In this document: positions 18,294 through 20,909 of the stretch, piece by piece
How positions within the stretch are numbered: the stretch's first letter is position 1
How the letters are laid out: each line of letters opens with the position of its first letter
From: Coptodactyla brooksi
Lineage: Eukaryota; Arthropoda; Insecta; Coleoptera; Scarabaeidae
DNA length: 20,909 bases
Assembly (NCBI GenBank): GCA_033557675.1
Contig: JAWQRM010000623.1
Coordinates: forward strand, 1-20,909
Direction of reading: 5' to 3'
Position numbers and translations under genes: made by a program
The notes under the pieces: model-generated
The model's database searches: none
What the model saw: the letters and a program-made list of their open reading frames with translations, nothing else
What the model was told of the DNA's origin: nothing

Positions 18294-19138
18294 TCAGGAG
18301 TTTTGCTTGGAATAAGTGCCTGTAATCCTCCATAACAGGCAAACATGAAACGAGCTCCATCGATACAGATAGCAATAAATGTCCAATCTGATAGTTCAAT
18401 CTAAATTATTTTAATTATTAATATATTAAGATTTTCGAACAAATTCCGAGCCTTTATTTCTGCAGTGATATTTTTACAGAAGAGAAGGTTTTCTGTATTG
18501 TTATTCCCATCTATGAACCGTACATAGCATATTAAATAATCAACCTGAATAATATTCGTAGCGTCATTTAGCTGTAATTCGAATTTCATTCCTTTGATTT
18601 TTCTAATTAATCGATTATTGATATCCTCAGCAATTTGTTAATTTCTGCGGCTAATTCTATTATTAGACAAAGGCACGGTTAAAAGCAGTGTCCCAGCAGA
18701 CTCACCATGATGTTCACCATATCTACAGCAGCGAGTAAGTTCTTCTGCGATATTGTGGGAGTTCCTTCGCTTCGCAATTCTATAAGCCATCTTGTATGAT
18801 TCTAGTTAACCATTGCTAGGTATTGATACAGTTTTGAAAAACGTACTTGTTTATTGTCTTCCTTTCTTCAACTTCGTGGCAAAGAAATCACGATGTTTTT
18901 TAACCATGCAGTGGTGATTAGTTTCTAAATGAGACTTCAATTTACTTAGAAGCATACACTCTGGTGCAAAATTTTTCATACACAATACGCATTGTGGTCT
19001 CTCGTCACTATTAATTTCTGTCGACGTAAAACCAAACTCTAAATAAATCATATTTACGATATTTTCGTGTTTTGCAATGGTGCCTCTGGTTGAGAGTGTA
19101 TTTCCTTCATGTGCACTTTCACGTTTATTACTGCCCAA
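18294..19138 (-). pseudogene. hAT transposase with BED zinc finger, 5' half (ZBED/SCAND3-like)
   Basis: hAT transposases bind DNA through a BED finger and cut with an RNase-H-like core. The minus-strand frame 19138-18851 has YLEFGFTSTE, QCVLCMKNF (C-x2-C), LLSKLKSHLETNHH (H-x4/5-H) and KHRDFFATKLKK, the usual BED layout of this group. After a stop and frameshift come YKMAYRIAKRRNSHNIAEEL, LSNNRISRRN and IAEDINNRLIRKIKG. KFELQLNDATNIIQVDYLIC (first D region, LDEATD in relatives) and YVRFIDGNNNTENLLFC follow. DWTFIAICIDGARFMFA and GLQALIPSKTPD then appear, where it stops and is joined to the LINE end. The C-terminal dimerisation half is absent. Its likely 5' inverted repeat is at 19641. Confidence 0.8.
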
Positions 19139-19245
19139 AACCGGTTCATCATGAAAGATACGTAGACAAAAAAAAACTATTCATAAGCGACAATAAATAT
19201 AATACTAAATATACTACATTAACTAGTTTATATCACTTTGTCTCC

Positions 19246-19464
19246 TTATGACACGTGCGGAATGTTCACTACATTATCAAGTAATTGCCTGAATTGAGTT
19301 GGCAATGCTTGCTTACATATTTCGTCCGCAAAATCTTTCAGAACAGTCCAAATTTGTCGTGAAGGATCTGCGCACCGTGAAGTGTCTAGTACGATTAAAG
19401 ATCGTGAATGCTGACTTGCATTTTCAAGAACGTTCTGAGCCAGTGGTTTTAGTTTTATATGAGG
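19246..19464 (-). other. Unexplained 72-codon open frame inside the hAT leader
   Basis: The minus-strand frame has no Met but reads smoothly: KPLAQNVLENASQHSRSLIV, LDTSRCADPSRQIW, TVLKDFADEICKQALP, TQFRQLLDNVVNIPHVS, stop. The bias looks protein-like. Upstream are TGATTTTTAG and GGCTCAG, either of which could be a splice acceptor. It lies between the hAT inverted repeat (19641) and the BED exon (19138). It could be an old 5' exon of the transposon or a captured host exon. I do not recognise the protein. Confidence 0.35.
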
Positions 19465-19640
19465 TCACCTAAAAATCAAACCACAAAAAAAATCATTTAA
19501 CAATATTGTGCTTTTTATTTTTTTTTGTTAAAAAAATGCAAAATTGCAAAATCTGCTTAATAAATTAGAGTATAATTACTTTGAGATATTTTGCGTCGCC
19601 CTTGTGACAAAGTCGCTGTTCCCAGGAACGCTACGGTGCA

Positions 19641-19657
19641 CACTTTAGGAATCACTG
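19641..19657 (-). repeat. Probable hAT 5' terminal inverted repeat
   Basis: On the minus strand the sequence reads CAGTGATTCCTAAAGTG followed by GCACCGTAGCGTTCC. The CAGTGxTTCCxAAAGTGTG start is typical of ZBED-type hAT elements, and orientation and distance fit the BED-finger gene downstream on the same strand. The matching 3' repeat was not found, in line with loss of the 3' half. Confidence 0.6.
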
Positions 19658-19659
19658 CT

Positions 19660-20114
19660 GTTGATAATTTACTAGTATTCATCTAAGATTTTTCCATTAA
19701 TTTAGCTGTTTAATATAATTTAATACATGAAGAAATCATGCAAATTTCTTAGTGATGAATGCCCACAAGAGACTAATATAGTATCAAAGTGGAAAATAAC
19801 AAAAACATGTAAATAAAACATGATAACGTCAAATGCTAACAAAACATAAACACTTTTACGACAAATTGACGATTCGATAGAGTTCTCTAAACGTATAATA
19901 CGACATATATGAACCATCGTTTTCGTTCACTTTAAATGTTGTTCGTGTGAATCCTGCTATTTTTCTCTGGATATTTCGTTCAATTACAAAACACGTAATT
20001 TTTAATGATTTTCGAGAAGGATTCGGACCTGTTACCTTCTGCTATTTTTTTACTTCAATAAGAAGTAAAGATAGTATATTATAAGTATATTATAGTATAT
20101 TATATGTTATGAGA
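19660..20114. other. No recognised gene
   Basis: AT-rich DNA ending in a GTATATTATA tandem run at about 20075-20106, directly before the tRNA-like sequence. The open frame on the minus strand at 19917-19720 has no motif. Confidence 0.4.
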
Positions 20115-20190
20115 GACCATCACTACCTCAGTGGTAGAGCACCTATCATGAAAGCAGAAGGTTGCAGGCTCGAATCCTGCTCGGAGGTCA
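20115..20190 (+). tRNA. tRNA-like sequence (degenerate tRNA or SINE head)
   Basis: Over 76 bases it shows TACCTCAGTGGTAGAGCA at 20124-20141 (A box, one base off TAGCTCAGTGG) and GGCTCGAATCC at 20167-20177 (B box, one base off GGTTCGAATCC). The T stem GCAGG/CCTGC is perfect with a 7-base loop. GACC at 20115 can pair with GGTC near 20186-20189. The anticodon stem is poor and position 33 is not T in any simple alignment, and two bases separate the T stem from the acceptor strand. It is therefore more likely a pseudogene or the head of a tRNA-derived SINE than a working tRNA. Confidence 0.5.
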
Positions 20191-20396
20191 GTTTATTTTC
20201 ATTCTTTTCTCCGTCTTTCATCTAATTCATTGATAGTATTGCTAGCACATCTGCAGAAATTACACTTTGTGTATTTCGATTGGAACTATTGACTAGGGAA
20301 TAATAGTAACTTTTGCTAAATGAAAGATATACATTATTGATGTTAAAATTCTTTGTACTGTAAGTTACAAGCATGATTATAGGGGCTTGCAGGAAC

Positions 20397-20909
20397 GTAC
20401 ATGTAGCGGTGCTTGGATATGAAGTGCTTGCGTTGGCTGGAAAGGCAAGCAGTGCTTGCGTTAGCATAATCATCGGAACGGTCGTCTGCGGCGTATAACA
20501 TATGCAACTTCAGGGAGTAAGATGTGAGTCTATTGGAGATTCCTGGACAGAGATGATCAGGAGAGCAGCGTCCGAGATACTTCCGGAGAGGTGACCATCG
20601 AAGGGGCAAAACGTGCGCTCCGATGAAGTCAAGCAGATCTATAAGGCGATGTGCACCGCCAAACATCAAGCTGACAAGGTCGGATACCGCCGATTGAAGA
20701 AGAAGATGAAAGAACAGAGGAAAAAGGAGGAGGGGGAAGAGTGGACTCGTTGGAGGTAAGAAATTGAAGATGCCTTGGAAGACCGGACAGCACAACGGCC
20801 TACCTTCTGCTCAACCAATACGCTGGGAGAAGGGTCATGACCTCGCGTGCTATCAGAAGCGGAAGTGGTCTCGTCACTGGAGCTGCAGCGTCTTGCGTTT
20901 GGTCTACGT
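20397..20909 (+). pseudogene. GC-richer block, possible degenerate coding sequence, unrecognised
   Basis: The plus frame starting at 20397 has stops at 20496, 20592, 20757 and 20838 and runs to the window end. It includes SWTEMIRRAASEILPER and, in a 54-codon clear run, SDEVKQIYKAMCTAKHQADK, VGYRRLKKKMKEQRKKEE and WTRWR. The lysine/arginine-rich helical stretch after 'SW..R...' resembles the linker between endonuclease and reverse transcriptase of R1/Jockey-type LINEs, but I cannot match it firmly. A 150-codon open frame on the minus strand (20795-20343) covers the same bases and is rich in runs of Leu/Pro/Phe, as expected for the antisense of a Lys/Glu-rich protein. The sequence continues beyond the window. 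Confidence 0.3.

Larger units (their letters stand above)
17351..18417. repeat. Composite direct duplication (PLE end + LINE 3' end + hAT fragment)
   Basis: GTGTAGTTATGGC at 17351 recurs at 17968, 617 bases on. From there both copies run in parallel through the LINE C-terminus and the hAT fragment to CTAAATT at about 17767 and 18407. Copy 2 carries extra short tandem duplications (CATTCCATTA repeated near 18227-18248; GATCAGGAGTTTT near 18277-18306), giving a final offset of about 639. Copies differ by scattered substitutions, so the event is not recent. Confidence 0.8.

Noticed and set aside
20343..20795. 150-codon minus-strand frame beginning MCCPVF
   Set aside because: Runs of Leu/Pro/Phe mirror a Lys/Glu-rich plus-strand stretch, with no domain or motif; kept only as a remark under the edge block.

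Overview
This window looks like intergenic chromosomal DNA from an arthropod, probably an insect. It is AT-rich and has no operon-like gene packing. Every protein segment I can recognise belongs to a decayed transposable element, and no intact host gene is visible. The recognised families are Penelope-like elements (PLEs), non-LTR retrotransposons (LINEs), Tc1/mariner/IS630-type DNA transposons and a hAT element with a BED zinc finger. A narrower assignment within insects would be a guess.

Layout, left to right. Positions 228-1690 hold two PLE remnants facing away from each other (minus-strand copy B, then plus-strand copy A), each with all or part of a hammerhead-ribozyme-like motif. Positions 1880-3110 hold a frameshifted plus-strand LINE (endonuclease and reverse transcriptase parts). 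Positions 3767-3860 hold a duplicated hairpin. Positions 5037-5942 hold a broken DD34D mariner. Positions 6113-6612 hold a PLE terminal scrap and a relic of a repetitive arthropod protein. A foldback (MITE-like) unit lies at 7486-7636, and a minus-strand LINE relic at 7745-8410. Positions 9968-11160 hold a DDE transposase relic with a probable 59-base intron. Positions 12060-12793 and 13742-14350 hold two further mariner-like relics, the second with DD41D spacing. Positions 14351-16552 have no gene I can name.

Positions 16553-19657 are a dense composite. A PLE has an inverted terminal piece in front of it. A second PLE tail follows. Then comes a compound of PLE end, LINE 3' end and hAT fragment that occurs twice, about 617 bases apart, on a hAT background with a BED finger and a CAGTG-type terminal inverted repeat. 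An unexplained open frame sits inside the hAT leader. Positions 20115-20190 hold a tRNA-like sequence with pol III A and B boxes. The last 500 bases are GC-richer and may be part of another retroelement.

No element here looks capable of moving. The most interesting signal is structured RNA. A hammerhead-like motif recurs in four PLE ends, with near-perfect stems in the 1511 copy. PLE-associated hammerheads are known as a class, but this family has one extra base next to the catalytic core. Many short near-perfect foldbacks are scattered at element edges and at apparent deletion points. All family calls are from memory of conserved motifs; no database search was run.
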